In this document: positions 1 to 11,836 of the stretch, in pieces
Layout: each line of letters opens with the position of its first letter
How positions within the stretch are numbered: position 1 is the first letter of the stretch
Assembly: GCA_020081605.1 (NCBI GenBank)
Contig: JAHREC010000013.1
Coordinates: 6,944,001 to 7,008,000 of the forward strand
DNA: 64,000 nucleotides
Direction: 5' to 3'
Source: Albifimbria verrucaria
Taxonomy: Eukaryota; Ascomycota; Sordariomycetes; Hypocreales; Stachybotryaceae
Notes under the pieces: model-generated
The model's input: only the letters and a program-made list of their open reading frames with translations
Databases searched by the model: none
Told to the model about the DNA's origin: nothing
Position numbers and translations under genes: made by a program

Positions 1-1265
1 ATGTCGCTGTCGAAAGGAGAAGCAAAACCGAAAGACCGTGAACTGGCATTGCGGGCTTCGTATGTTACCTCCACCATGTCTTCACGCTTGATAGGGGATA
101 GCCCATAAGCTTGGCGGCTAGTTGTAACATCTTTCGAGTTTGATTCCACAAGTTCTGCTTGGGCTCGCGCATATGGTCCCATTCCGGTGTTTGAAGGTTT
201 GCCTGTTGAATTGAATCGGAGTCCAATAGCCTTCAACAGTGGTCTCAAGGTTGCAAGGCTACCAGCTGTAATGGCAAGTCCCTGTTCTATGGTCGACCAA
301 ATTGCAATATCTGTGGTAATCCCTTTTTGGTGTTAGCAGGTCGAATGATGAAACCATGTCACTTGGAGGGTAATATGTCGATTGACTCACAGAGAAAATC
401 AGGCTCCCGAAGTTTAGGTAAGTAAGGGAAGCGGGCAATGACTGCCGAGCTTGCCCTAATTCTCATATTAGTGTTTTGACCAGCATATATGAGAAAAGAC
501 ACTTACACGCATCCCATAGCTAACAACGGTAGCAATAGCAGCTTAGCATTCTTGCCGATCTGGAGCCTCCACACAATGACGCTTGGGAGGACAGCAAATA
601 TAAAGTCTGAAATGACACTGAATGAGCTGTATAAAAGCCCAGTCCAATAACAACATTGATGTTGACGCATTTCCCTCCAGGAAGGTACTTATCCCAGAAA
701 TATGGTATAGGGCTACATTGGAACATCGTGACAAGGAAGAAAACAAGACCGGACATGGCAGAAGCTACCATGGCAATATAGATGGTCCACTTCAATGGTT
801 TGCTGGTGGTTATACGAAGCAATAGCCATCCAATTGACATTTTAGACGCCACCATGGCAATTGAGTACCACAAGTAGCAAAACCACCAGCACTGCGTTCC
901 AATCAGCTGTCCATGTCCCCATGAAACAAAGGAGAAGGTGCCGGCGACATACCATCAATGCTTTCTTGATTTGTTCAGGCGTCAGATCGGCGTGGTGGCG
1001 ACCGGTACCAAAAGTTGCTCCGGCAGTTGAAAACGATGCATAGAGGGTGAAGAATAGCTTCATTGAACGTTAGTTGACGCAAAGATTGCATGGCAGTCAG
1101 TGTACATACTGCAGCTACCGACATGAGCCAATCATCCAGGCCGAACGACCGGACCATGTGAATTCGAACGAAACATCTCAAGATAATTGAAATGACTGCA
1201 GCGACCAGAAAGATGATGTTGATAGAGATGAGCTCAGGCGCTCTGCTCTCGTGTGCGTGAGACAT
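1..1265 (-). CDS. PTH11-like / fungal rhodopsin-domain integral membrane protein (3' end off the window)
   Basis: Multi-pass membrane protein of the fungal PTH11-like (rhodopsin domain, CFEM-less) receptor family, likely in the plasma membrane and acting in surface or nutrient sensing. The start is ATG 1265. Exons read 1265-1110, 1057-953 and 891-507, then further exons run toward base 1 with GT-AG introns. Visible segments are an N-terminal membrane helix ending in the family motif FGLDDWLM, then CWWFCYLWYS, a Cys-containing loop (MFQCSPIPYFWD), and the conserved TTDIAIWSTIEQGLAI block. A hydrophilic Ser-rich tail follows and is still open at base 1. One base is missing in the A4 run at 633-636: the reading frame changes there but the helix continues (SVISDFIFAVLPS). 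The family is clear from the order of motifs. The ligand is unknown and the C-terminus is missing. Confidence 0.8.
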
Positions 1266-4200
1266 CTTATGCAGAAAGCCGTCAAAGGAGATGTTTCCGA
1301 AGCCACGACATCTCTAGAGATGGTCTCCCTTTGAGAAACGGAGGAGAACCCCTCAACTTTGTCAGGAGTCAAATGGATCTTTCTTCGCATGCGCTATACC
1401 TCCATCTTTGCCGGAGATTATAACTACGTTAGGGGTTAGTAGAGTGCTTTGGCTGCGGCCAAGCCGTGGTCAAAATGTTGGCAGTTCAGAGCGGCAAACA
1501 GAATGGAGGCCACTTGAGAGCCATGTGGGAGCTAGTGAGCGATCCGGGGACAACCTCCGGGACTAGCTCGTAGTTGCCGTCGCTTCGCTCGACGCTCGGG
1601 CGCTCAACAAGCCAACGCACGAGGAACGTGACTAAGACAGCAGACATTCTTGAGAGTGAACTACCGCATAATTATGGAGCACCTGCTGATCCGAGCGATC
1701 GAGGTTGGCATTAGTGTCTGAGTGTCACGGCAGGCTAGAAAGCTTTCGGATGGTTGTACCGATAAGCTGGTCCAGCTCGCATGTCGACTGTCACAGAGCC
1801 TGGATAGCTTCTAGATTCTACGCCACTTGAAAAGATTGTGGACTGACAAATTCTCCAATGCCACTACTCGTGCTCCGTTGATGGACATTCATGTAGGGCG
1901 GTGCCTGTCTCTTTAACGTTTCTTAGCTGCGCCTCGTCAACAGCCACCAAGACAAGCATGCATTCCTGTCTAACAAAGTAAAGTTTGTTTTCACGGGCTT
2001 CGGGCTGCCTGTTAATGGCAGTTTGCGGTACAAGCATCTTAATATCGGGTCTGCCTTCTCATACAAGCCGCTGTCATCCATTTATCCGTTCATTCTTCCC
2101 ATTATCCCTGCACACATCCCAGCATCATTTTTCACCATTGTGCCGCTGATAAATTCTCCGGGTTCAGCCCCACGTTGTCTGTCCAAGCGCAACGATACCC
2201 AGCACCGATATTCCGAAATCCAGTAGTCTCCTAGTAGGTGCACACCGCTTGTTAGATGGAAGATGGATACATCCATCTCGGACAACCAGAAAAAGAAAAA
2301 TTTCTTCCATCTATGTGTTAAAACGACCACTTAGCAATGCATTGCGTCGTATCTGTGTCAAACATACTGCACTTTGAGCACCATCATGATACCAAAATGA
2401 TTCAAGAAATAGCCAAAGAAAGAACAGGCAAGGCTCGAATCCGCTGTCCGGAATCAAGGCATACACAAACACTTACAAGCCTTGACTTGGAAGGAAACAA
2501 TACAGAGGTTGTTTTTAGACATACTTGTATTTCATATCACAATCATGGATGTAATATTCCACGCTTGAAACAGAAATATAGAGGTATGTCAAAGATAATG
2601 CCATATGGAGTATGAACATTTCAAGTGGATGTGGATCAGTTTGCCTAGACCGATGAAGGCGATGCTACCAAGGCGCCCCTATCGACAAACCCTCGGGATT
2701 TCCTTGATTGTATGGGGTGATTGATCTAATGCTAGATAGTATCGATAGTCACGCCCCTAAAATCTTATCTAGGTGACTATGGCTTCCTAAGACTTCTTCA
2801 TAAATGCTACGGCTAGGGTACATTATTTTTATGCATCTAGTGTAACAACTACTAACCAGTAGAAGCACCGAAACGGCAAGAGATGTGGAGATCGACGTAT
2901 CGTAGTGGATGATAGTTTCATAGCTAGCTGCAAATTAAGATAGTCCCCGGAACCAGCTGCCGTCGGTGGAAGTTGGTCCTATCAATACGATTTGGGGAGC
3001 TGAACGTTTTCTCTCCTTATGATAACGATATCGGACCCCTTATCTATTATTTATTCCGAGGACTTTCAAATGCTTAAGCGTTTGCACAACGGTTACGCCC
3101 GTTGATGTTTTCTGTTGTATTTATACAAAACTAACTTTAGTCCTTGCGAGAGAAAAGAGCCACAGCTGAGAGCATTGCAATCAATGGCCAGTAGGATTAT
3201 TATTGCTATTAAAATGACTTAGATTCTCTAGCATTTTGCAACCCTACGAGATTTCGGTGGAATAGTAGGTGCCCCTATCTACTCAAGACTACTTTACAGC
3301 TACAACCATAAAAGCCGGAAGATGAACAGAGGGGTTTTCAGAGCTTTGAGGTTAACGCTAACAACTTGAGGGTTTAATGACCTTATGTGTGATCATAGGA
3401 CGTAATTGTACATATTTCTTCCCATGTGGACTTTCATAGTTAAACATGGGACTAGGTACAGTGAGAACTACTGATCTGGGCTTGAATACAAAGTCGGGAT
3501 CATGCGAAGTCAGAGCTCGGATATTGAGAGGAAATCTGTTAGAGAATAAGAAAAACGCAAGTTGTGTTGGCGGAAACGACCGGCATAGCTTGGAACGCAT
3601 GGGTCGTACTTGATCATCGTTGCATGAACTCGCCAAAGCAAAGCCATAATTGGGTTGCGGTAATGTGAGGCCATGACCACGGTAGAAGACAAGGAGCGCG
3701 TTTGCGATTAATATCTCAATAACAAATTGGAGCACAAAATTATCTTCCGGCCATGAGAATAAATTCCAAGACTCGTCCCTATCCCTATCATGTTGTGCCA
3801 CAATGCAGCCGATCTGATTTGTACATATTCGTGATGCTTACGTATTGGGATTGATGTCACCGAAAATGACGTATTATTCTGATGCAGGTTTTCACTGTCA
3901 CAGTGACTGATGAAAAAGTGGTGCTTCCTGTAAGTCTGGTGAGTCCTTCCGAGCGACAATATTACCTCACTGACGAAGTATATATGAGAGACTGAAAAGT
4001 TTGTATAGGCGATGCTAATCTATTTGAGCGAATGACATGCCTAATGTGCTGCCGCCAAGTCTTGACAGTTCGGCCAATTTCTTTGACCTTCAGTCAAATC
4101 TTCAACTAATCTTACCAATACACAGCATAAGGATTGAAGTCTATGCGATGAAGATACAGCATTGGAAGCTATGTTTGTTAACCTCATTTAGGCTCTTATG

Positions 4201-4654
4201 ATCCCTGTTACGGTTCAAGGCTCCGTGCTAGAACCGGCACTGATCGACAGCCTCTCCTTCTACGAGTCGTTCCGCAGCTACTGTAAAAGACGCTATGTTT
4301 CACGGTTGTTAGGGTCCGTGGACCGATTCCGCTGGGTTAACAAAACTGGTTATGGGTGCGCGTGCCTTCAATCAGGGCCGCTTCTTATCTTTTCGGCAGG
4401 ATCAGCATGTAGATCAGGCGAATGAAGGTAAGTATTAGAGTGCCCAGATTTAGACGCCTTGGATAGGCTTGTTGCAATTGCCCCACCAGTGTATCGTGTG
4501 CGTTGTTTAAGGATGACGGGACGAATTTCCGTCGAGGAGGACTCACAATGGCTGAATGACGATATGGATTGAGAGATCGACAGACATCTTGATTTTTTCG
4601 GAGGGTCTAGGACACGGAAGCAAGCAATTGCCCATATGGGTAGCATTTTCGAGG
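1266..4654. other. Gene-poor intergenic stretch (3.4 kb)
   Basis: No convincing gene on either strand. Short open frames exist, the longest at 3358-3801 on the minus strand (147 codons). None shows a signal peptide, a conserved motif or consistent splice sites. Part of 2700-3300 is AT-rich and looks degenerate. The 5' side should hold the promoter of the PTH11-like gene, and the last few hundred bases the promoter of the AA9 gene. Confidence 0.5.
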
Positions 4655-4662
4655 TATATAAA
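4655..4662 (+). promoter_or_regulatory. Probable TATA box of the AA9 gene
   Basis: TATATAAA lies about 100 bp upstream of the AA9 start codon. Position and sequence suit a core promoter. No transcript evidence is available. Confidence 0.4.
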
Positions 4663-4762
4663 GCTTCGATGCTCATCGTGTATGCGCCATCTTCGTACTG
4701 ACCAGCACCACTCACAACACCATACACAAGGGAATAGATTGGATTGACTTTCGCCACTTCAA

Positions 4763-5611
4763 ATGAAGTCCACTATTGCATTGCTGGCTTCGGCCAGCTT
4801 GGCGATGGGCCATGCCACCTTCCAGCAACTCTGGGTTGACGGAGTCGACCAGGCGGACAGCTGCGTTCGTCGGCCTCCCAGTAACAGCCCGGTCACAAGT
4901 GTATCAGGCAACGATATTCGCTGCAATGCAAATGGCGCTACTGGTGTCCCTGGTATATGTGACGTACCAGGTGAGTTAACTCTTGCAACCAAGAAGAGCA
5001 ACAACTAAAACTCTGCCAGCTGGATCCACTGTTGAAGTCGAGATGCACGAACAACCTGACAATCGAGCGTGTAGCAACCCAGCAATTGGTGGCAACCACA
5101 ACGGTCCTGTCATAATTTACATGGCTTCTGTCGCAGATGCAACCACTGCCGATGGTTCGGACCCTTGGTTCAAAGTTGCTGAGTATGGTTACGATAGTGA
5201 TGCCGGTTGGGGCACCGACTACCTCAATGACAATTGCGGTCGCTTCCCGTTTACTGGTATGCTTTCCATCAACAGTCTTCGTGACAAAATCATGGTAACT
5301 GACAGCTATAGTCCCCTCGAGTCTTCCTTCGGGCGACTATTTGATTCGTGCTGAGGTTATTGCCCTCCACACAGCCAGCAGCGCCGGCGGTGCTCAGTTC
5401 TACATGAGTTGCTTCGTATGTAAATATGGCCCGTCAAAATGCACAAAGCTAATCTTGGTAGCAAATTTCTGTCTCCGGTGGATCAGGTTCCGTTCCAAGC
5501 GGCGTTAGATTTCCAGGAGCATATTCCGCCAGCGATCCTGGCATCCTATACAACATCTACACCGGTGACAACTCTGGCTACATCATTCCAGGGCCTGATG
5601 TATCTGCCTAG
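4763..5611 (+). CDS. AA9 lytic polysaccharide monooxygenase (former GH61), secreted
   Basis: Secreted copper enzyme that oxidatively cleaves cellulose or related beta-glucans. Four exons (4763-4970, 5020-5256, 5312-5415, 5462-5611) join in frame to 232 residues. A 16-residue signal peptide ends at MGH, so mature residue 1 is His17, the N-terminal copper-brace ligand. The second ligand is the His in NHNGPVIIYM, and the axial Tyr lies in AQFYMSCF with its conserved Gln. The Cys pairs and the terminal IYTGDNSGYIIPGP block are typical of AA9. There is no CBM1; the protein ends right after the catalytic domain. The introns are 46-55 nt with good splice sites. This is one of the few genes here with no frameshift. 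Substrate and C1/C4 regioselectivity cannot be read from the sequence. Confidence 0.93.
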
Positions 5612-6513
5612 TGTTTCCGATTGAGTGACTTTTGTTGTTGGCATGCGCTCGCATGAGCAGGGACATATCAAATCCACAACAACTTCTTGGTTTTATATAA
5701 GATGATGTGTATATAGCATTCAAGTACAAATTAAATCACGGATCATTAGAGCCTCGTACCTAAACGAGGATCTGTCTCGCTTTATATATAATAACCCTCT
5801 TATTGCCAACAGTTTGCAAGATGTCAAGGAGTCTTCTTTCGATAGCCTTCACTAATCGAAGGTACATCTCCCATAGGGATCATATCCTTCGAGGGCTCAG
5901 GCCATACCTGTAGGCTCGCTTGTAGGCAGACAGGCACGCGCGCAAAAAACCCATTTCGGTTTATTGATCGAACTATAAAAGATAACATGGCTACGAGCCC
6001 ACTGTAGCCTGCCTTGGTAGAAAATTATAGAGACATCCATGATTCATTTCTTTCATAGCTGCCCCTCCCTCCAAACTGAGGTGGTCTGTCTCTTTCGAAT
6101 TCGTATGGAGCCAATTTGTCCAGCTCAAAAGCGGCGATGGGGCTAAAGTTCAGAAGAGATTATCATGATATTCAACGATGCTGTAAATGGAAAGATTTGG
6201 GCGCGAGTTTAAAATCGAGTTTGAGTCGTTTTCATAAGTGATAAACACAGCACTGTTTCCCAACCTAGACTCGTGGCGCATCAACACAGGAGCGCTACTG
6301 GAAAACCGACGAACGCAGCTATCCTGCCTAGCCAGCATCGTACAATTAGTAACTTCATATTTCAGGACTTCGTACCAAGGGTACTTGCACTGGGCAAGTA
6401 TACTGGATTATAAGCGTTTTTTGGAACAAAACCTGTACCAGAATTCATACTACTTGCTTAGGCTATCCGCACCAAGATATCGGCATTTGAAACTTCGAGT
6501 GCTAAGATCTAAC
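5612..6513. other. Intergenic, convergent 3' ends
   Basis: Lies between the AA9 gene and the minus-strand dehydrogenase, so it should contain both 3' UTRs. The open frame at 6238-6543 partly overlaps the dehydrogenase antisense and has no family features. I see nothing else. Confidence 0.4.
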
Positions 6514-7557
6514 TCATACGTCGGCAACATCAGGTTCATGTAGGGTGACGACGATCTTTCAGCAGATACACCCTTTTGAACAAGATCCACAGCCATTTGC
6601 ACTGACTCGAGGCCATTGCCAACAATGCGAGCCTTGGGGCACATATATACTTGCCCTGCGCCAGGGCCTTGGGTAAGAAGTCCTGGAATATGACACTACT
6701 AATTATACTGTCTTTGATATTCGAGGCGAGGACAAATTTTGTTTTTACCCCTCTGGGAGCTCTCCTTGGTGCTGAATTGCCAAAGAAATGAATTTGGTGC
6801 CTTTGCTCTTGTGCACAATTTCACTGCAAGCTTCAACAGAGCCTGGTAGAATTGCAAAAGCCCCAGCACAATCTTTTCCGATGAACGCCTTCACCAAGTC
6901 CTCAGTGACTGTAGGGCTGGAGTAATCAAAAACCTTTGTTGCTCCTAGACTCTTACATAGCTCAAAATTTCTGGGTGAGCAAGTCGTAAATACTTCATAG
7001 CCTGAAGCTTTCGCCAGTTGTATAGCATTTATTCCAACGCTGGAGGAGCCTGCCCAGATAAGAATCGTCTTGCCTGTGCTTCGAGGATTAAGTGAGGGGT
7101 GTTCGAGCTCAAGGTAACCCTGTTCATATAATGCGACAGCAGCCGTAGAGATTCCCATAGGTAGTACCGCAGCATCCTGTGTAGAAAGGCTGGCTGGGAT
7201 TGGTGAAATCATATTTTGCTTCAAAATGGCGTACTTTTGGAATGCACCATTTCGTGGATCATTTGTTGCAAGTGGTGTACACATGCCTAAGACACGATCT
7301 CCCACGTTGACTCCATTGACTCTCTCGCCTCTTTCAACAACAGTCCCGGCGACGTCGCTGCCTCCGATATATGGATACTTGATAAAGTTGAAGAGGTCAT
7401 CTCCCACAGACTGTAGAATCCATTCCAATGGATTTATGGCAATGGCATCGACTCTTAAGAGAATCTCATCCACGTCAGGTTTTGGTAGTGCAGCTTCCTT
7501 GACCTGCAGAGGCCTCGCCTTAGAGGCTGTTAGCCAAGCTGCAGTGTTCTGAATCAT
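6514..7557 (-). CDS. Zinc-type alcohol dehydrogenase-like / trans-enoyl-reductase-type MDR oxidoreductase
   Basis: Medium-chain dehydrogenase/reductase, probably a cytosolic NADPH-dependent enoyl reductase or quinone-oxidoreductase-like enzyme. It resembles the fungal zinc-binding-alcohol-dehydrogenase (CipB-like) group, which often lacks the zinc ligands. The start is ATG 7557 with no intron. An N-terminal GroES-like domain shows AINPLEWILQ, the PYIGGSDVAGTVVE block and VGDRVLGM. The Rossmann domain shows WAGSSSVGINAIQLAKASGY and the SLGATKVFDYS block. The C-terminal helix block GNGLESVQMAVDLVQKGVS is in a different frame. Single bases are missing at C4 6748-6751, G4 6636-6639 and T3 6557-6559, and allowing for them the frame closes at the TGA at 6514. 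Without them the protein would stop after about 270 residues. Three homopolymer breaks with intact motifs look like sequence errors, but a decaying gene cannot be excluded. Confidence 0.8.
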
Positions 7558-8654
7558 GACAATGTCTTGAAGATTTTTTGAAAAAGAAAAAAAAGAAATT
7601 ATTTGTTTCAGAGATCAGAATGATGTTCCTTGTAGAGGATGGTTGCGAGAGGTGACATTAGTACGAACTAAACGAGCCCTTCTTATACCTCCGAGCTCAG
7701 GTATGGTCCGGTCTTACCGTCATGCATCCGATATTTCCTTCCAGCCTTTTTTGTGAGATACGTCTAGGACTATACTTTAGGCGCAATCTACTCCGTACAT
7801 GTATTATCCATGGGGTAGGTAGCAGGACTCAGACAGCGGAGTCCAGTTCTGCTATGCCTGTCTAATTCAGCCAATCTCGGGCTTAGCCATAACTCCGGTA
7901 ACTCCAAGCTCCAAGCACTCCGCTAGGACTTCACATCCATATCATGAGCTTCCAATGGATCTCCGCCGCAACTTCCATAGCGCAAACTTGCTTTATGCTT
8001 CAATCTTCTGGCCGTATAGGCTATTGTTCTGAAGATTGCTTAGGCTTAATTTCCGGTGACAATTCATCTGGAGATCTCTTCAAATCCCATGACTTGGTAG
8101 ATGCTTACCCCAGGGCGCCATGGTGACAGTCAACACCTTTCATTTACATTCAGAAAGGAATCATACCGACTTTCTCGGTTCCGTTTGAAACGCTACATAG
8201 GGTTCAACTTCAAACATCCAAGCCTTGACAATCCATTGCTGAGCATAATGACGGAAGACACTAAAGTCCGTTCGAAGCGCAATATAATCTACATAAATGT
8301 AACTGCGGGTTCATGAGGCATCACATAGAGAACGACAACTACGGAGTAAGTGAGAGCCACGAGATAAGGTAAGAAATATGCCAAGTATTGCTCCTCGCTG
8401 TGCTCTCAACTTAAAAGTACTTTTTCAAGTCATAGAATGGAAGCGACTTACGTCGGAAATGATCTTGTAGATGGTAATTCACCAACAGAAGAAAGTCCGC
8501 ATGTCCGCATATTGCGCACATTGCGAGGCATTGCACAGGATCACCTATGTCGGAACAAGTCTTGTGCGGCCATTGACGAGACCAATTCCGTGAAAGTACA
8601 AAAGGCGATGGTTTTCACACGACAGTGTGTACAAGCCAGCCTCAAATCAGACGG
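7558..8654. other. Divergent intergenic region
   Basis: Separates the minus-strand dehydrogenase from the plus-strand tannase-like gene and so holds both promoters. The short frames at 7944-8126, 8101-8316 and 8437-8673 have no recognisable features. The last runs into the 5' end of the tannase gene in another frame. Confidence 0.4.
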
Positions 8655-10446
8655 ATGTTCACGAATTGGCTAGACAGAATCGCAAATATGCTTCCCTCGA
8701 ACTGCACACCAGCTACATTTTCGCCATCTCTATTTGGTGCCGATATTCTCGCTGTCAACGCGTATTTGGTCGCCAATCATAGCGCTTTCATCCCAAGCAT
8801 TCAACGGTTTGGTGCACCATCAGTCAATTTGACAGATGCATCATTCTGTAACGTCACCGTCACATACACCCATCCTGGACAAAACGATGAGATCAATGTT
8901 GAAGCTTGGCTTCCAATTGATGGTTGGAATAACCGTCTACAGGCCGTTGGTGGTGGCGGATTTATCGCCGGACGGTCAGATTCGGCCTACGTAGCCATGA
9001 ACGGAGCGATTGCGGATGGTTTTGCTGCAGTCACCACTGACGCCGGCCTAAGCACAACCGGCAATGTTAGTCTATGGGCCCTCAAAAGTCCGGGAAATAT
9101 AGATTGGAACAACATTCAGAACTTGGCCCATATCTCATTGAACGATCAGGTACCGACAGCCCTGGTATACCTCAGACCTGTTTTGTACAACTAATGGTAA
9201 CTTTTTGTCACAGGCAATAATTGGTAAATCGTTAGTCAAGGACTTCTACGGCAAGAGACCGACCTACTCGTACTGGACGGGCTGCTCCCAGGGTGGTAGA
9301 CAAGGGCTCATGCTCGCGCAGCGCTACCCTACAGCATACGATGGTATAATTGCTGTAGCCCCAGCTATCTACTGGAATCAAAATGCAATGGGTATCCAGT
9401 GGCCGCAGCAGGTTATGAACGAACTGGGCGAGTACCCAGCTGCGTGCGAATTTGAGGCCATTGCAGAAGCTGCAGTCAATGTGTGTGATGCACTTGACGG
9501 AGTTGTGGATGGCATTATCTCTAATATTGAGGAATGCTTGATATCATTCGACCCCTTTTCTGTCGTAGGGAAAAAGTCAAGTGCTTACAAAGGAACGGAA
9601 CTCAAATTCAAGTCAGCAATGCTGCAGCTACGGTTGCTAACGCTTCGTGGAATGGCGTCACGGACGCAGCAGGTCATCGACTTTGGCACGGTCCAAGCCC
9701 TGGAACGGATATCAGTGGTTTGGATCCAAGATCTGCGGGTATACCAGCTAGCGCCCAGACTCGTTGCAATGAAACCAGGTGTATCGGCGACCCAGTACTT
9801 GGGAACGACTGGGTTCAGTTGTTCTTGATCAGGAACGACCCAGCAGTGGATCTGAAGACCTTATCTCGCTCCGAGTATATAGACTTGTTCCACGCAAGCC
9901 TGCAGCAGTACAGCTCTATCATTGGTACAACCGACCCTGACCTGAGCAGATTCCGACAGGCGGGTGGGAAAATGATCAGTTATCACGGGACTGTAAGTTG
10001 AGCAGGAGGCCTGCGTCTGCCTCGGCCGTATTTCCTAAGGAAGGAATTTTACTAACTATACGAGCATATAGATTGACCAATTGCTCCCAGTAAAAGCTAC
10101 TGAGCAGTTCTACGACGAAGTAACCAAAATTGATCCAAACGTTCACGACTTCTTTCGCTTCTACAAGGTACCCGGGCTGGGTCATTGCTGGGGCGGTCGC
10201 AGTGGACAACCTGAACAATTGTTCCGGCAATTGCGAGATTGGGTAGAAGATGACAAGGCCCCATATGAGACACCGATCAAGGTCCAAGCGCTAAATGACG
10301 AGGAGCACAACCGCATCCTGTGCCCATACCCTCAAGTAGCGCGATTTGACGACGGCTGTGGGAACCCTGCGGATTCAACGTGCTGGCATTGCGAAAAGAC
10401 CTGCGGCAAAGTTCAAGACTCCAAGGAGAGAATGGTTCATCTATAA
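8655..10446 (+). CDS. Tannase / feruloyl esterase family hydrolase
   Basis: Serine esterase of the tannase/feruloyl esterase family, which cleaves gallate or hydroxycinnamate esters. There are three exons, with introns 9150-9213 and 9993-10071. The nucleophile motif GCSQGGRQG, the Asp in YHGTIDQLLP and the His in GLGHCWGG together give the family's CS-D-HC arrangement, in which a disulfide links the residues beside Ser and His. [13 protein letters not shown] and the DGIIAVAPA block are also typical. The first in-frame ATG is 8655, and a later ATG at 8688 is possible. Neither gives a signal peptide, which is unusual for this family and may mean an upstream exon is missing. One base is missing in A5 9571-9575, after which the frame continues through [11 protein letters not shown] to the last exon. 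The substrate is not predictable. Confidence 0.85.
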
Positions 10447-11836
10447 CGCAGATACAGGTGTTCGGGATACCGCATGCAATCTGCAAAGTTCGACTAGGTG
10501 CCTTAGTTCGATGACAAAGAATAGGCAGATCCCAGAAATTGAACATGCTGTCACGTTAAGCACGAACATTGATTTATTTTCAGTCTTTCGTAAATACCGT
10601 GAAAATAAGAGGCTGTTGCACCTATATTAAGAAGGTAACGTTAATGCAACGGCGGCGATCATAACAAGGCATGCCTAATGCAGATGATCAGCAACAATGT
10701 GCCCTTGGTAGTAGGAACTTCTCCATCATGGCTTGAGATTCTAGCCCTAGGGTAGGAAAATGCAAATGGGATGCATGATTGACTAGTGGTGACAAAATTT
10801 GCTGGGCCACTCATTTGTTCCAGGTAACCCATGCTTGTAGGTAGGTATTTGTTCGCGCCAGAACAATGTGTCTTACGACCCAGCTCTCTAAGTGGCCACT
10901 TAGTCTGATTTGCACGCATATTCTCTTGCCGCTTGCTACTGTAAGCACGAGTCTCTTTCCTACTGGGAGCCCCTGCTAAAACTTGTCGTCACTGAGGCGT
11001 TTTGCTCTTGGGTGAACGGCATCCCTGGCTAATCATGGAGTGGACCACGATGCTAATACCTACCCATTTAACCCCACTCCTCTCTCAAGATCCACAGACA
11101 AAGCGGGCCAAGGCGCACTGCGATTTGACCGTCAGGGCCTGCGAACTAACCCCGGACGAACCCCTTACGGTGCGGCATTGACGCAGTGTCAGGTAGGCCA
11201 AGCCACCGATGAGGACAGTGACCTGGAGATGGTGAACACGAAAGGCCAAGTGGAGCCTTAACTGACTGAATCCTAGGCACTTCTTTTGCTTAATACCTCT
11301 TTATTAATGCACTGCCTCGCGGTAGGGCGCATACTGCTTCCCGAAAACCTGGCCCCTCCTTTTTGGGTCCGTAGCGCTGGGATCAGACCAGTCGGATACT
11401 GAGAAAAGGTGGTGATCACACAATAACATACCTACCCTTGGACCTGTTTAAAGACCCTTCTGATAGTGACTGTTGCGTGGATTCTCTTTGCGTTGGTGGA
11501 TCTAGCACGCTGTCTAACTCTCCCCACCCGGATACCGTCCGAACTGTAACCCTGACAAGGGCTTCCAAAGTGTCCGAAGTTATAAGTAGGAACACCTCCA
11601 ACATGTGGTGAAGTATTGCGACTCAGCACGCTGTGGTCTCCAGAGGCTGCTACGCGACCTGATAATTTTCACCCAGTCATTCGTTCTAACCAGATCTCTC
11701 TTTATTGTTTTTGCACTCCCTCTCTTTTATTCACTTCCGCTGTCTTTTCTTCAGTGAAATAGCTGGACTTTCCAACCTTCCTTGACGAGTCGATCCTCAC
11801 TACATTCGACGTTCGATTCTATACTTCAAGTACAAT
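10447..11836. other. Intergenic, promoter of the copper radical oxidase
   Basis: No supported gene. The open frame 11040-11261 has no features. The 11.7-11.83 kb segment is pyrimidine-rich just before the start codon, as is common in fungal 5' leaders. Confidence 0.4.

Noticed and set aside
3358..3801. 147-codon minus-strand open frame as a gene
   Set aside because: No signal peptide, domain, splice support or plausible composition; it lies in a degenerate intergenic stretch.
6514..7557. Calling the dehydrogenase a pseudogene
   Set aside because: Its three breaks are single missing bases in homopolymers with intact motifs, the same pattern as in unrelated genes across the window, so sequence error is the simpler account.
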